Source of the DNA: Thermoanaerobaculia bacterium
GTDB taxonomy: Bacteria; Acidobacteriota; Thermoanaerobaculia; Multivoradales; JAHEKO01
Direction: 5' to 3'
Length of the DNA stretch: 64,000 nucleotides
Assembly: GCA_947259925.1 (NCBI GenBank)
Contig: CAMYOG010000048.1
Location: 35,249-99,248 of the forward strand
Both the position numbers and the translations under genes were made by a program. The notes under the pieces are model-generated. The model was given only the letters and a program-made list of their open reading frames with translations. It was not told the origin of the DNA and ran no database searches. Below, one piece after another: positions 37,274-47,032 of this stretch. How positions within the stretch are numbered: the first letter of the stretch is position 1; every line of letters starts with the position of its first letter.

Positions 37274-38717
37274 GTGCCGGCGGCGTGACCAGGGTCGTGA
37301 TGATGACCATGATCACCACCGCCGAGTAGACCGAGACGTTGATCACCGGCTCGCCCTTCAGGACCAGCGAAGCGCCGATGCCAGCGAAGATCAGGCCGAC
37401 CTCGCCTCGCGGCACCATCCCGACCGCCACCGAGATTCGATCGAGGCCTTTCTCCACCACGCCGAGCGCGCAGATCATCTTGCCGATGATCGCGGCGATC
37501 GAGAGGACCGCGGCGAAGCCGAGCACCTCGACCTCGCCGAAGGTGGACAGGTCGACCCTGATCCCCATCAGCACGAAGAAGATCGGTACCAGGAAGGTGT
37601 TGATCGGGTGGAGCAGCTCCTCGACGTGGTGGTCGCCCCGGTCGGTGAAGTCGCGGTAGTGGACCTCGTCGAGGATCAGGCCGGCGGCGAAGGCGCCGAC
37701 GATCGGTGCCAGCTCGATGACGTTGGCCAGATAGGAGAGCAGGAAGCAGAACGCCAGGGCAAGGGTGAGCAGGAGGCCCTTGATCTGCAGCCGGCTGGCG
37801 AGCTTGAAGAGGTGTGGTGAGGCCCAGGTGCCGATGACGATGGCGCCGATCAGGAAGCCTGCCGCCTTGCCGACGATCAGGGCGATCTCCATCGCTGCCA
37901 GCTCACCGCCGGTATTTGCGGCCGAGATGATGCCGGAGACGACCGCCAGGATCACCAGCCCCAGGACGTCGTCGATCACCGCTGCTCCCAGGATGATCTT
38001 CGATTCGCGGGCGTTGATCTTGCCGAGATCCGAGAGCACGCGAGCGGTGATCCCGACGCTGGTCGCGCACAGCGTGGCGCCGATGAAGACGTGGACCAGC
38101 ACGTCCTCATCGGGCAGCGCCCACGCCGAGACCGCCAGGCCGAGGATGAACGGCGCGATCACGCCCAGGATGGCCACCAGCAGGCTCGACGCGCCGACCG
38201 AGAGCATCTCCTTGATGTTCGACTCCATCCCCACCTCGAAGAGCAGCAGAATCACGCCGATCTCGGCCAGGATGGTGACGCCGAGGTCGGTGCCCAGGTA
38301 GTCGAGCCCGTGGTATCCGAAGAGCGCGAGGTTGCCGAGCACGACACCCGCCAGGAGCTCGCCCAGGACCGCGGGCTGATGCACCCGCTCGGCGAGCTCA
38401 CCGCCCAGCTTGGCGGCCACCAGCATGATGACCAGGGCGAGCAAGACCGGGGTCACCGGACTGGCGTGTCCACCCCCATGATCGTCGCCGGCATGATCGT
38501 CGCCACCGGTCTCTGTCTCCGTCGCCGCGACCTCCGCCGCCGCCGTCGAGTCACTCAGCAGGCCGAAGCCGGGGCCGAAGGCCACCAGCGCTCCGAGCAA
38601 GACGAGTCCCAGGACTGCTCTTCGCATCGTCAATCTCCTCCTTCGAGGTAAGGGCCAATGGTATAGCAGTGCTGTCCGTCGTGGGCGTCCGGGTGACAGG
38701 ATACGGCAAGCTCGGCG

Positions 38718-41700
38718 ATGACTCCGCTCCTCGAAGACCTCTCCCGGCGGCTGCGTGCCAGCGAGCTGTACCGGCAGCTGGCCGCCGGCGCCGACCGGGC
38801 TCGGCGGCTGCCGGTGCCGGCCGCGGCCTGGCTGCTCGAGCTGCTGGCCGCCGAGCGGCGGAGCAGGCAGCTGGTGGTCGTGCCGCACGAGTCGGACGCG
38901 CTCGCCTGGGTCGAGGCGGCGCGGCTGTTCGGCGGCGACGCCAGCTTCTTTTCGGTCCCGGGACTGACTCCCTACCAGGAGACCGAGACCTCGCTCATGG
39001 TGCGGTGCGAAGAGGCCCGGGCACTGGCCGGTGTCGCCGACCGGAGCATCCGGACGTTAGTCTGTACGCCGCGCGCGCTCTTCCGGCGCCTGCCGACGGC
39101 GGCCGCGTTCGCTCGAGCGACGGTCCATCTGGCGCCCGGCGACGAGATCTCGCCCGAGAGGCTGGCCGAGCACCTCGATGCGCACGGCTTCGCGCGTCGC
39201 GACCTGGTGAACGAGGTCGGCGAATTCGCCGCCCGCGGCGGAGTCTTCGACATCTTCCCGGCCACCCAGTCGTCGCCGATCCGCCTCGACCTCTTCGGCG
39301 ACACGATCGAATCGATCCGCCAGTTCGGGGCGGCGGATCAACGCTCCCGCGGGGCGATCGAGAGTGTCGATATCCTGCCGCTGGCGCTCTTTCGAGCGGA
39401 CCAGGAGAGCGCCGATCGGCTCGCCGACCTGCTGAGCTCGCGCCTCGGAGCGGCGGCGGGAATCGAGGTGGCGGAGCGCATCGAGGCGCTCCGGGAGCGC
39501 GGCCGCTTTCCCGGTTGGGAGAACTACCTGCCGCTGCTGGAACGGACCACCGCCGGCCTGGTCGAGCTGTTCGCCGCCGACGGGGTCGTGGTCTACCGGC
39601 CGGAAGACGTCGCCGCCGAGGCCGAGGCCCACGCGCACCAGCTCGAGGCGGACCACGAGGCGCGGCGCGAGCACCACCAGCTGGCGCTGCCGCCCGACGA
39701 GCTGGAGCTGCCGCACGAGGGCGTTCGAGATGTGCTCGCCGAGGCGGCCCTCCTGATCGAGGGCGATCTCCTGACCGGCGACGGGATCGACTTCGGAGCG
39801 ACCGCGACCGATGTCCTCCACGGCCAGCTGCCGCGGTTTCCGCGCGAGGTCGAGACCGCGGCGGCGCGTGGCGATCGGCTGGTGATCGTGCACGCCGCCG
39901 AGCATCGGGGACGGATCGAAGAGCTGTGCGAGACCTACGCGCTGTCGATCGGCGCGGGCGGAGTCGAGTTGACCGAGGGCGAGCTGCAACGTGGCTTCCG
40001 CATGCCCGCCGCCGGGGTGGCGATCTTCGGCGAGCATCAGCTGTTCGCGCGCGTCGCCCCGGCGCGACCCCGGGCGCCGGCACGCTACGGCCCGTTCGTC
40101 TCGACCCTGCGTGACTTGAAGGTGGGCGACTACGTGGTCCACACCGATCACGGCATCGGCCAGTTCGTCGGCCTGCGCGCGGTCGGCGAGGACGACGGCC
40201 GGTCGGGGCCGGTGCCCGAGACCATCACCGGTGGCGACACCCGGCCCGAAGCGGCGACGGTGGAGGTGATGGAGCTGCTCTACGCCGGCGACAGGTCCCT
40301 GCTCCTGCCCCTCAGCCGCATGGACCTGATCCAGAAGTACAGCGGCATCGAGGGTGCGGCCGCCCGGCTCGACAAGCTGGGCGGTACGTCGTGGAACCGC
40401 ACCAAGGAGCGGGTCAAGGCCGGTATGCGCAAGCTCGCTGGCGACCTGCTCAAGCTCTACGCCGAGCGCCAGTTGGCCAGGGCGCCGGCGATGCCGGCCG
40501 CCGGCGACCTGCAAGCGCAGTTCGACGCCGCCTTCGACTACGAGGAGACCCCCGATCAGCTCGAGGTGATCGCTGCCATCCGTGCCGATCTGGAGCAGGA
40601 GCGCCCGATGGATCGCCTGCTCTGTGGCGACGTCGGCTTCGGCAAGACCGAGGTGGCGATGCGCGCGGCGCTCAAGGTAGTCGAGGGTGGCTATCAGGTC
40701 GCGTTGCTGGCGCCGACGACGATTCTGGCCGACCAGCACCTGGAGACGTTCCGCCGGCGCTTCGAGGGCTTCCCCGTGCGGGTCGACATGCTGTCGCGCT
40801 TTCGGACCCCGGCCGACGTCAAGGAGATCCGCGAGGCCGCGGCCGCCGGCAAGATCGACATCCTGATCGGGACGCACCGGCTGCTGAGCCGCGACATCGA
40901 CCTGACAAGGCTGGGCCTGCTGGTCGTCGACGAGGAGCAGCGATTCGGGGTCGCTCAGAAAGAGCGACTCAAAGAGCTCAAGAAGAGCGTGCACGTGCTC
41001 GCCCTGTCGGCGACGCCGGTGCCCAGAACGCTGCAGATGTCGCTCGCGGGAGTCCGTGATCTATCGGTGATCGAGACGCCGCCGCAAGACCGGATGGCGG
41101 TCGAGACCGCGATCGCGCCGTTCTCGAGGGAGCTGATTCGCGAGGCGATCGAGCACGAGCTCGACCGCGGCGGCCAGGTCTACTACGTCTTCAATCGCGT
41201 ACAGGGGATCGAAGAGATCGCCGGCTACCTGCGTGAGCTGCTGCCGTCCATCCGGCTCACGATCGGCCACGGCCAGATGGACGAGCACGAGCTGGCGGAG
41301 CGGATGCACGCCTTCAAACGCGGCGAGCACGACGTGTTGCTGGCGACGACGATCATCGAGAACGGTATCGACATCGCGAACGTGAACACGATGATCATCC
41401 ATCGCGCCGATCGCTTCGGCCTGGCGCAGCTCTATCAGCTACGCGGCCGAGTCGGACGGAGCAACCTCCTCGCCTACTGCTATCTGCTGGTGCCGTCGAT
41501 GAGCCTGCTCTCGCAGACGGCCCGCGAACGGCTCGCCGCCATCCGTGAGTTCACCGAGCTGGGTGCCGGCTTCCGGGTCGCCGCCCGCGATCTCGAGATC
41601 CGCGGCGCGGGCAACCTGCTCGGGGCCGAGCAGAGCGGCCACATCGCGGCGGTCGGCATCGAGACCTATCTGAAGATGCTCGAGGAGACCGTGCGCGAGC

Positions 41701-42161
41701 TGCGCGGCGAGGAGGTCGAGGAGGCAGTCTCGACCGCCATCGACCTGCCGGTGCTGACCACGATTCCCGAGCACTACGTCGCGGACGCCAACCTCCGACT
41801 CGAGCTCTACCGCAAGATCGCGGCCGCCGAGGCGGAGGAAGACGAGCTGCTGGCCGAGCTGCGCGACCGCTTCGGCCGGCCGCCCGAGGAGGTCCTGCGG
41901 CTGGTCGAGCTGGCCGCCTTGAAGCGCCGGGCCGAGCGCCTGAGGGTCCAGTCGATCTCGGCGCGCGGCCGCACCCTGCAGATCCGGCTGCGCAGCGACG
42001 CCAAGGTCGACGTCGAGCGGCTGATCCGGCTGGTCTCCGGTAGCGACAACGCTGCCTTCACGCCGAGCGGCGTCCTCTCGATCTCGGGCCTCACCTCCGA
42101 CCGGATGCTCCCCGAGGCGCATTCGATCCTCGCAGCGGTATCAGAGGGGGGGCAGCGCTGA
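38718..42161 (+). CDS. mfd: Transcription-repair coupling factor
   Basis: An 1147-residue ATP-dependent DNA translocase that removes stalled RNA polymerase and recruits UvrAB. Order of parts: UvrB-like N-terminal module (~1-350, with LTPYQETETS and FAARGGVFDIFP), RNA polymerase-interacting CarD-like domain (~455-540, VGDYVVHTDHGIGQFVGL), RecG-like translocase with Walker A GDVGFGKTEVAM (~636) and DEEQRFG (~737), RGRVGRSNLLAYCY, and the C-terminal D7 domain. It precedes the foldase genes by ~30 bp. Confidence 0.97.
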   Translation: MTPLLEDLSRRLRASELYRQLAAGADRARRLPVPAAAWLLELLAAERRSRQLVVVPHESDALAWVEAARLFGGDASFFSVPGLTPYQETETSLMVRCEEARALAGVADRSIRTLVCTPRALFRRLPTAAAFARATVHLAPGDEISPERLAEHLDAHGFARRDLVNEVGEFAARGGVFDIFPATQSSPIRLDLFGDTIESIRQFGAADQRSRGAIESVDILPLALFRADQESADRLADLLSSRLGAAAGIEVAERIEALRERGRFPGWENYLPLLERTTAGLVELFAADGVVVYRPEDVAAEAEAHAHQLEADHEARREHHQLALPPDELELPHEGVRDVLAEAALLIEGDLLTGDGIDFGATATDVLHGQLPRFPREVETAAARGDRLVIVHAAEHRGRIEELCETYALSIGAGGVELTEGELQRGFRMPAAGVAIFGEHQLFARVAPARPRAPARYGPFVSTLRDLKVGDYVVHTDHGIGQFVGLRAVGEDDGRSGPVPETITGGDTRPEAATVEVMELLYAGDRSLLLPLSRMDLIQKYSGIEGAAARLDKLGGTSWNRTKERVKAGMRKLAGDLLKLYAERQLARAPAMPAAGDLQAQFDAAFDYEETPDQLEVIAAIRADLEQERPMDRLLCGDVGFGKTEVAMRAALKVVEGGYQVALLAPTTILADQHLETFRRRFEGFPVRVDMLSRFRTPADVKEIREAAAAGKIDILIGTHRLLSRDIDLTRLGLLVVDEEQRFGVAQKERLKELKKSVHVLALSATPVPRTLQMSLAGVRDLSVIETPPQDRMAVETAIAPFSRELIREAIEHELDRGGQVYYVFNRVQGIEEIAGYLRELLPSIRLTIGHGQMDEHELAERMHAFKRGEHDVLLATTIIENGIDIANVNTMIIHRADRFGLAQLYQLRGRVGRSNLLAYCYLLVPSMSLLSQTARERLAAIREFTELGAGFRVAARDLEIRGAGNLLGAEQSGHIAAVGIETYLKMLEETVRELRGEEVEEAVSTAIDLPVLTTIPEHYVADANLRLELYRKIAAAEAEEDELLAELRDRFGRPPEEVLRLVELAALKRRAERLRVQSISARGRTLQIRLRSDAKVDVERLIRLVSGSDNAAFTPSGVLSISGLTSDRMLPEAHSILAAVSEGGQR

Positions 42162-42193
42162 GCCCGGCAAGGGTCGAGTACGATCACCGTGTG

Positions 42194-43024
42194 ATGCGCG
42201 TCGCGGGCTCGCTGCTCCTGGTCCTGTCGCTCACCTCCGGCTGCGGCGACGAGCTGCCGCCGCCCGACATCGTGGCCCGGGTGGCGGGCACCCAGATCGA
42301 GTTGACCAGCTTCGAGAGCTACCTGGAGCAGAGCTCGATCGACCTCGACGCGGGACTCGACGACCGCGTCCTGACCGAGATCTTCGACGAGTTCCTCGAC
42401 GAGACGCTGGTCCTGACGATGGCCGTGGACGACGGCGTGGTGCCCGCGGACGCCAGCCGCTGGGAGGCGCTCGAGAGCCTGATCCGCACGCGCGTCGCCG
42501 ACGTGCTCACCGACGAGCGCGTCCTGCTCTACTACCGGTCCAACTCGGAGCGTTTCAACCGGCCCGAGCGGGTGCGCCTCAGCCAGATCCTGGTCGGCGA
42601 TCGAGGCTCGGCCGAGCGCGCGCACGAGGAGCTGAAGTCGGGGGTGCCGTTCGCAGAGGTGGCCCGGCGGCTGTCGACCGAGCCGGCGGCGGCCTTGGGC
42701 GGCGACCAGGGATTCCTGGGTCGGGACGACCTGCCGCCGACCTTCGTCGAGACGATCTTCGGCCTCGAGGTCGGCGAGTTCAGCGACATCGTCGCGGTCG
42801 ACTACGGATTCCACATCTTCCAGGTCACCGATCGACGCCCGGCCGAGGTGGTACCGGTCGACCAGGCGGCGGTGGAGATCCGGGAGCAGCTGCGGCGCAC
42901 CGAGTCGGCGGAGATTCGTGCCCAGCTGGTTGAGGAGGCCCGCGGCCGATACAATACGGTGGTTTATGCGAGTAACCTCCCATTCCACTATCGGGGTTCG
43001 CACAGCTCGTCGAGCGGCGGCTAG
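42194..43024 (+). CDS. Parvulin-type peptidyl-prolyl isomerase lipoprotein
   Basis: A ~276-residue lipoprotein (signal ending LTSGCG) with an N-terminal SurA-like helical region and one parvulin domain (~125-225): VRLSQILVGDRGSAERAHEE, FAEVARRLSTEPAAALGGDQ, FGLEVGEFSDIVAVDYGFHI. It should help outer membrane or exported proteins fold in the periplasm. ATG at 42194 or GTG at 42191 both fit. Its last 59 bp overlap the next gene if that gene starts at its ATG. Confidence 0.85.
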   Translation: MRVAGSLLLVLSLTSGCGDELPPPDIVARVAGTQIELTSFESYLEQSSIDLDAGLDDRVLTEIFDEFLDETLVLTMAVDDGVVPADASRWEALESLIRTRVADVLTDERVLLYYRSNSERFNRPERVRLSQILVGDRGSAERAHEELKSGVPFAEVARRLSTEPAAALGGDQGFLGRDDLPPTFVETIFGLEVGEFSDIVAVDYGFHIFQVTDRRPAEVVPVDQAAVEIREQLRRTESAEIRAQLVEEARGRYNTVVYASNLPFHYRGSHSSSSGG

Positions 43025-44126
43025 GCGATTGCGCAACGCGGCCGTCGCGGCGCTGATCGCCGGGCTGGTGACGCTCCCCGCGTTGGCGACCACCAATCGG
43101 ATCGTCATCAGGGTCAACGACCGGATCGCGACCCTGCACGACTACGAGGCGGCACGGAAGCAGCTGGTCGAGGACCTCCAGCGCTCCGATCTGCCGCCGG
43201 ACCGGCTCCAGGAGCGGCTGGCCGACGTCGGCGTCGAAGTGATGAGCGACCTCCTCGAGGAGATGCTGCTACTGTCGCGCGCCGACCAGCTCGAGGCCGA
43301 GGTCGGCCGCGAGCAGATCGACGACGCGGTGCAACGAGCCCGCGAAGCGGCCGGCATCGAGCGTGAAGAGGACTTCGTACAGGCGCTGGCCTCGAGCGGT
43401 TTCACGATGGCTTCGTTCCGGGAGCACATGAAGAAGAACCTGACCATGCAGGGCGTCATGGGACAGGAGATCCGCCCGCGCATCCGGCTCACCGAGGAAG
43501 ATCTGAGACGCTACTACCAGCAGCATCTCGAGGACTACCGGGTGCCGACCCGGCTTCAGGTCCGGGAGGTAGTGGTTCTGGAGACGGCGACGACCGAGGC
43601 CGAGGGGCGTGAGGCGATCGCCCGGGACATCCGCGAGCGTCTGATCGCCGGTGAGCCGCCGGACGAGCTGGTCGCGAGCCATGTCGACAAGGGCCTGACG
43701 ACCGGCTGGATCGAGCTCGGCTGGATCGAAGCCGGCGATCTCGACCCGGCCATCGAGGAGGCGATCTGGGATCTCGACGCCGGTGAGCTCAGTGCCGCGG
43801 TGCCGGCGCGTGGCGGCCTGCACCTCTGCCAGGTGATCGAGCGCCAGGAGGCGACCATCCAGGAGTTCTCGGCGGTGGCGGATCAGATCGAGCAGCAGGA
43901 GAGCAATCGGAGATTCCAGAGCGAGATCGGCGAGTACCTGGCCGAGCTGGAGCGCAACGCCTACGTGATCATCGCCCCGCCTCCGGAGGCCGCCGCGTTC
44001 CGGACCGTGCTGGAGCGTCGTCGCGAGGAGGGCCTCGAGCTCGACGAGCGGCAGGCCGCGCTGGCGAGCGCCGGGCTGGAGGTCGCAACCGAGCCGAGCG
44101 ATGAGCAGGAGGAACCGCCGCAATAG
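42966..44126 (+). CDS. SurA-like periplasmic chaperone/peptidyl-prolyl isomerase
   Basis: A ~386-residue exported protein: signal peptide (AAVAALIAGLVTLPALA), SurA N-terminal region with RIVIRVNDRIATLHDYE and VMSDLLEEMLLLSRADQLEA, one parvulin domain (~195-300) and a C-terminal helix. The ATG at 42966 gives a long 41-residue leader and a 59-bp overlap; a TTG at 43029 just after the previous stop would give a normal-length signal peptide and may be the true start. The next gene starts 26 bp before its end. Confidence 0.85.
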   Translation: MRVTSHSTIGVRTARRAAARRLRNAAVAALIAGLVTLPALATTNRIVIRVNDRIATLHDYEAARKQLVEDLQRSDLPPDRLQERLADVGVEVMSDLLEEMLLLSRADQLEAEVGREQIDDAVQRAREAAGIEREEDFVQALASSGFTMASFREHMKKNLTMQGVMGQEIRPRIRLTEEDLRRYYQQHLEDYRVPTRLQVREVVVLETATTEAEGREAIARDIRERLIAGEPPDELVASHVDKGLTTGWIELGWIEAGDLDPAIEEAIWDLDAGELSAAVPARGGLHLCQVIERQEATIQEFSAVADQIEQQESNRRFQSEIGEYLAELERNAYVIIAPPPEAAAFRTVLERRREEGLELDERQAALASAGLEVATEPSDEQEEPPQ

Positions 44127-45357
44127 CGGCCACCGTCCGCGACCCGAGGCGACGCCGGGAGAGGCGTCACTCGGCCTCACGCTGCTCTGCGCCCTCCTCT
44201 TGTCGAGTCCCGCCGCCCGAGCGGGAGCCCAGACGAGCGACGTCACCTTCGAGGATCTGACCTCGGTCGTCCTGGTCGAGGTGCCGGTCCAGGTCCTGAG
44301 CAACGGCCGGCCGGTCACCGGTCTGACCCTCGAGAACTTCGAGCTCTACGATGACGGGAGGCGCCGGGAGATCTTCAGCTTCGACGTGCTCGACTTCTCC
44401 CTCGATTCGGACGGCGCCCCGCTGCCGATGACCGCGCAGGGGGGGCCGGTGATCGGGCCGCGACGGAACTTCCTCTTCCTGATCGACTTCGCCTACCCCG
44501 ACTCGTGGGACGCGGAGATGGGTGCCGGACCGATCACGGCGGCGATCCACGGGATGATGGACACCTGGCGCGACATGTCCGAGCTGGTGGAGTCGCACTT
44601 CCATTCGGACGACCGGATGGCCCTCGCCTATTTCAGCCCGCTTCGTGGCCTCAAGGTTCTGCAGGGCTGGACCACGGACCCCGACATGGTCGGTCGCGCC
44701 ATGGCGATCCTGCGTCGGATGATCGAGGGCGAGCCCCAGAAGCTGCGCGAGGAGTGGGCGGAGTGGGAGCTGGCGGCGCGTCCCACCCGCCGAAGCGGCC
44801 CGGAGCAGATCTGGGCCCAGCTCGACGATCTCCTCGCCGAGGCCGCCACCGCCGGAGTCCGCGCCGACCCGTTCCTGCCGCACCGGGAGATCTCGAGGAG
44901 GCTGTTCGAGGGCCTGATCAACGCCGGCAAGACGCTCGATGAGGCCGCGGGTCCTCGCCATGTGGTCTATTTCTCGACCGGCTTCCCGGGCGCGTCGCTC
45001 CGGGATCTGCGCCAAGTGGTGCATCAGTTCCGGCGGACCCACTGGGCCATCCAGAGCATCAACACCGGTGGCCTCGGCCTCGGCTCCGGCTCACTCCACA
45101 TGCTCTCGAACGAGACCGGCGGCCAGGTGTTCTCGAATTCGAACCAGGTGAGCGAGCTGCTCGGCGACATGGTCGACCAGACCGCGGTGACCTACGCCCT
45201 GATGTTCGAGGCTCCGGTCGAGCAGGGGAGAGCGGGCTATCGCCGGCTCCGGGTGAAGCTGGTCGGTGGCCCGAAGGGGGCCGAAGTGGTGCACCGCCGG
45301 GGCTACTACTCGTCGGGTCCGAGCGGCGGGCGAGAGCAGCTGGGTAGCGACCGCTAG
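44101..45357 (+). CDS. VWFA-related acidobacterial-type exported protein
   Basis: A 418-residue protein with a signal peptide (LTLLCALLLSSPAARA), a short TonB/cohesin-like N-domain (VEVPVQVLSNGRPVTGLTLE then NFELYDDGRRREI) and a von Willebrand A-like domain: NFLFLIDFAYPDSWD, a long insertion with Trp/Arg-rich helices, HVVYFSTGFPG and MLSNETGGQVFSNSN. This combination is the VWFA-related domain described as characteristic of Acidobacteria. MIDAS residues are only partly kept. The ligand is unknown. It overlaps the foldase gene by 26 bp, so it may be a client of those foldases. Confidence 0.85.
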   Translation: MSRRNRRNSGHRPRPEATPGEASLGLTLLCALLLSSPAARAGAQTSDVTFEDLTSVVLVEVPVQVLSNGRPVTGLTLENFELYDDGRRREIFSFDVLDFSLDSDGAPLPMTAQGGPVIGPRRNFLFLIDFAYPDSWDAEMGAGPITAAIHGMMDTWRDMSELVESHFHSDDRMALAYFSPLRGLKVLQGWTTDPDMVGRAMAILRRMIEGEPQKLREEWAEWELAARPTRRSGPEQIWAQLDDLLAEAATAGVRADPFLPHREISRRLFEGLINAGKTLDEAAGPRHVVYFSTGFPGASLRDLRQVVHQFRRTHWAIQSINTGGLGLGSGSLHMLSNETGGQVFSNSNQVSELLGDMVDQTAVTYALMFEAPVEQGRAGYRRLRVKLVGGPKGAEVVHRRGYYSSGPSGGREQLGSDR

Positions 45358-45397
45358 CCACGCGCCGGGACGTGGTCGGACGCCGGTCTGCCCGCTG

Positions 45398-45447
45398 GTG
45401 GTCGAAAGTGGAAATTATTGGACACAAGTGGCCATTCCTGCTAGTCT
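45398..45447 (+). promoter_or_regulatory. MraZ-box operator and candidate promoter of the dcw cluster
   Basis: Four TGG boxes recur at exactly 10-bp spacing: GTGG at 45398, GTGG at 45408, TTGG at 45418 and GTGG at 45428. MraZ is known to bind tandem TGG(G) repeats of this period before its own gene. The third box is also part of a -35-like TTGGAC (45418-45423), and TAGTCT (45442-45447) follows after 18 bp as a -10. Binding would therefore block the promoter. Confidence 0.6.
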
Positions 45448-45483
45448 CTCCCAGATTCGTTTGTAGTTGGACGGGCGGTGTCC

Positions 45484-45924
45484 ATGTTTCGCGGTAGTGC
45501 GTCGGCAAAGATCGACTCTAAGGGCCGTTTGAAGATCCCGACGGCTTTTCGCAGAGTCCTCGAAGAGAGATACGGACGTGAGGTATTCGTCACGTCCGTG
45601 CTCGGCGACGCAGCCCTGATCTACCCCCTGGTCGTCTGGGAGGAGTTCGAAGAGCGCCTCGCGAAGCTGCCGTCCACCGACAGGACGAAACGCCGATTCC
45701 TCGAGAGGGTCGGCTACTACGGGCAGCAGACTCAGCTCGATGCGCAAGGTCGAGTCGTAATACCCCAGATTCTCCGGGAGAGCGCCGAGATGGCTGGTGA
45801 GGCAGTGGTCAGTGGCCGGCTCGACCATCTGGAAGTCTGGAACCACCAACGACTTCTGAATCGGTTCGCGGATGAGGAGTTCTCGGAAGAGGACTTTGCC
45901 TACCTCACCGAACGCGGAGTTTAG
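45484..45924 (+). CDS. mraZ: Transcriptional regulator and division-cluster protein MraZ
   Basis: A 146-residue protein with two SpoVT/AbrB-type swapped-hairpin repeats: SAKIDSKGRLKIPTAFRRVL (~7-26) and TQLDAQGRVVIPQILRESA (~81-99). MraZ forms ring-shaped oligomers that bind TGG repeats upstream of its gene and repress the cluster; such repeats are present at 45398. The ATG at 45484 is preferred over the GTG at 45478. Third codon positions here are less G/C-rich than in most of the window. Confidence 0.95.
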   Translation: MFRGSASAKIDSKGRLKIPTAFRRVLEERYGREVFVTSVLGDAALIYPLVVWEEFEERLAKLPSTDRTKRRFLERVGYYGQQTQLDAQGRVVIPQILRESAEMAGEAVVSGRLDHLEVWNHQRLLNRFADEEFSEEDFAYLTERGV

Positions 45925-45971
45925 GGGGTTCGACGCGACTGGGCGCCGCGGTCTGAGCCTGAGCGGCGATC

Positions 45972-46889
45972 GTGCAGCACGTACCGGTTCTGTTGCGGGA
46001 GTCGCTCGAGCTTCTGGCTCCGGAACGGGGCGGGCTCTTTGTCGACTGCACCATCGGTCTGGGAGGCCATGCCGAGGCGCTGTTGCGGGAGGCACCTGGA
46101 GCGCGTCTCGTCGGGATCGACCGCGACCCCAGGGCCATCGAGCTGGCTGCGAAGCGGTTGGAGCCTTTCGGAAAACGAGTGCGGTTGATCACCGGGAAGT
46201 TCAGCGAGGTACGGAGGTTGTTGAGCGAGGTTGGGATTGAACGTGTTGACGGCGGTTTCTTCGCCGATCTCGGAGTCTCGTCGATGCAGCTCGAGACCGC
46301 CGAGCGCGGCTTCAGCTTCCAGCGCGAAGGCCCGCTGGACATGCGCATGGGTTCGAGTGAGTTGACGGCCGGGGACATCGTTAACAGCTATCAAGAGGGG
46401 GAGCTGGTGCGGATCTTCAAGGACTACGGTGAGGAGCGTAGGTCACGCAGGATCGCTCGGGAGATCGTCGAGAGGCGAGCTCGGAAGCCATTGGAGACCA
46501 CCCGTGAGCTGCGCGAGCTCATCGCGGAGGTGTCGCCGCCAGCGCGCCGTGCGCGCATCGATCCGGCGACTCGGGTCTTCCAGGCGCTGCGCATCGCCGT
46601 CAACGAGGAGCTCTCGGGTCTCGAGAAGCTGCTCGATCAGACCGTCGAGATGCTCGACCAGGACGGCCACCTGGTGGTCATCTCGTACCACAGTCTCGAG
46701 GACCGCATCGTCAAGCACACCCTGCGCAACATGGCGCGCGGCGAGGTCGACGAGACCACCGGCCGTACCCGGTCGGAGACCCGCGTGATCGAGCTCCTGA
46801 CCGGCAAGCCGGTGCGGCCGCAGCCGGAAGAGGTGGCCGCGAATCCGCGCTCGAGGTCGGCGCGCCTACGCGCCGCCCGGAGGCTATAG
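45972..46889 (+). CDS. rsmH: 16S rRNA (cytosine(1402)-N(4))-methyltransferase
   Basis: A 305-residue SAM-dependent methyltransferase acting on C1402 of 16S rRNA. Signatures: HVPVLLRESLELL at the N-terminus, SAM loop DCTIGLGGHAEALL, GIDRDPRAIELA, FADLGVSSMQLETAERGFSF, GPLDMRM, and VISYHSLEDRIVKHTLR. The GTG at 45972 gives the family N-terminus. Second gene of the division cluster, 47 bp after mraZ. Confidence 0.96.
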   Translation: MQHVPVLLRESLELLAPERGGLFVDCTIGLGGHAEALLREAPGARLVGIDRDPRAIELAAKRLEPFGKRVRLITGKFSEVRRLLSEVGIERVDGGFFADLGVSSMQLETAERGFSFQREGPLDMRMGSSELTAGDIVNSYQEGELVRIFKDYGEERRSRRIAREIVERRARKPLETTRELRELIAEVSPPARRARIDPATRVFQALRIAVNEELSGLEKLLDQTVEMLDQDGHLVVISYHSLEDRIVKHTLRNMARGEVDETTGRTRSETRVIELLTGKPVRPQPEEVAANPRSRSARLRAARRL

Positions 46890-46955
46890 GTATTTCAGGT
46901 GAGGCACTTGTTCAGACGATCCAGCTGCAGCGAATCGAGCGTCGGGTGGGAGTGT

Positions 46956-46984
46956 CCCTCTCCCCCCGTGAGGGAGGGAGAGGG
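46956..46984 (+). other. Strong hairpin with GTGA tetraloop between rsmH and ftsL
   Basis: CCCTCTCCCCCC pairs with GGG, a bulged A, and GGGAGAGGG around a GTGA loop (GNRA class): twelve base pairs with one bulge. No T-tract follows, so it is not an intrinsic terminator. It lies 49 bp upstream of ftsL in the 143-bp rsmH-ftsL gap, the largest inside the cluster, and could set a processing site or attenuate downstream expression. Confidence 0.6.
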
Positions 46985-47032
46985 ATCGAGGGTGTGGGGG
47001 GCGATCCGGACGAGTGCCGGAGCTTCGCCAAC

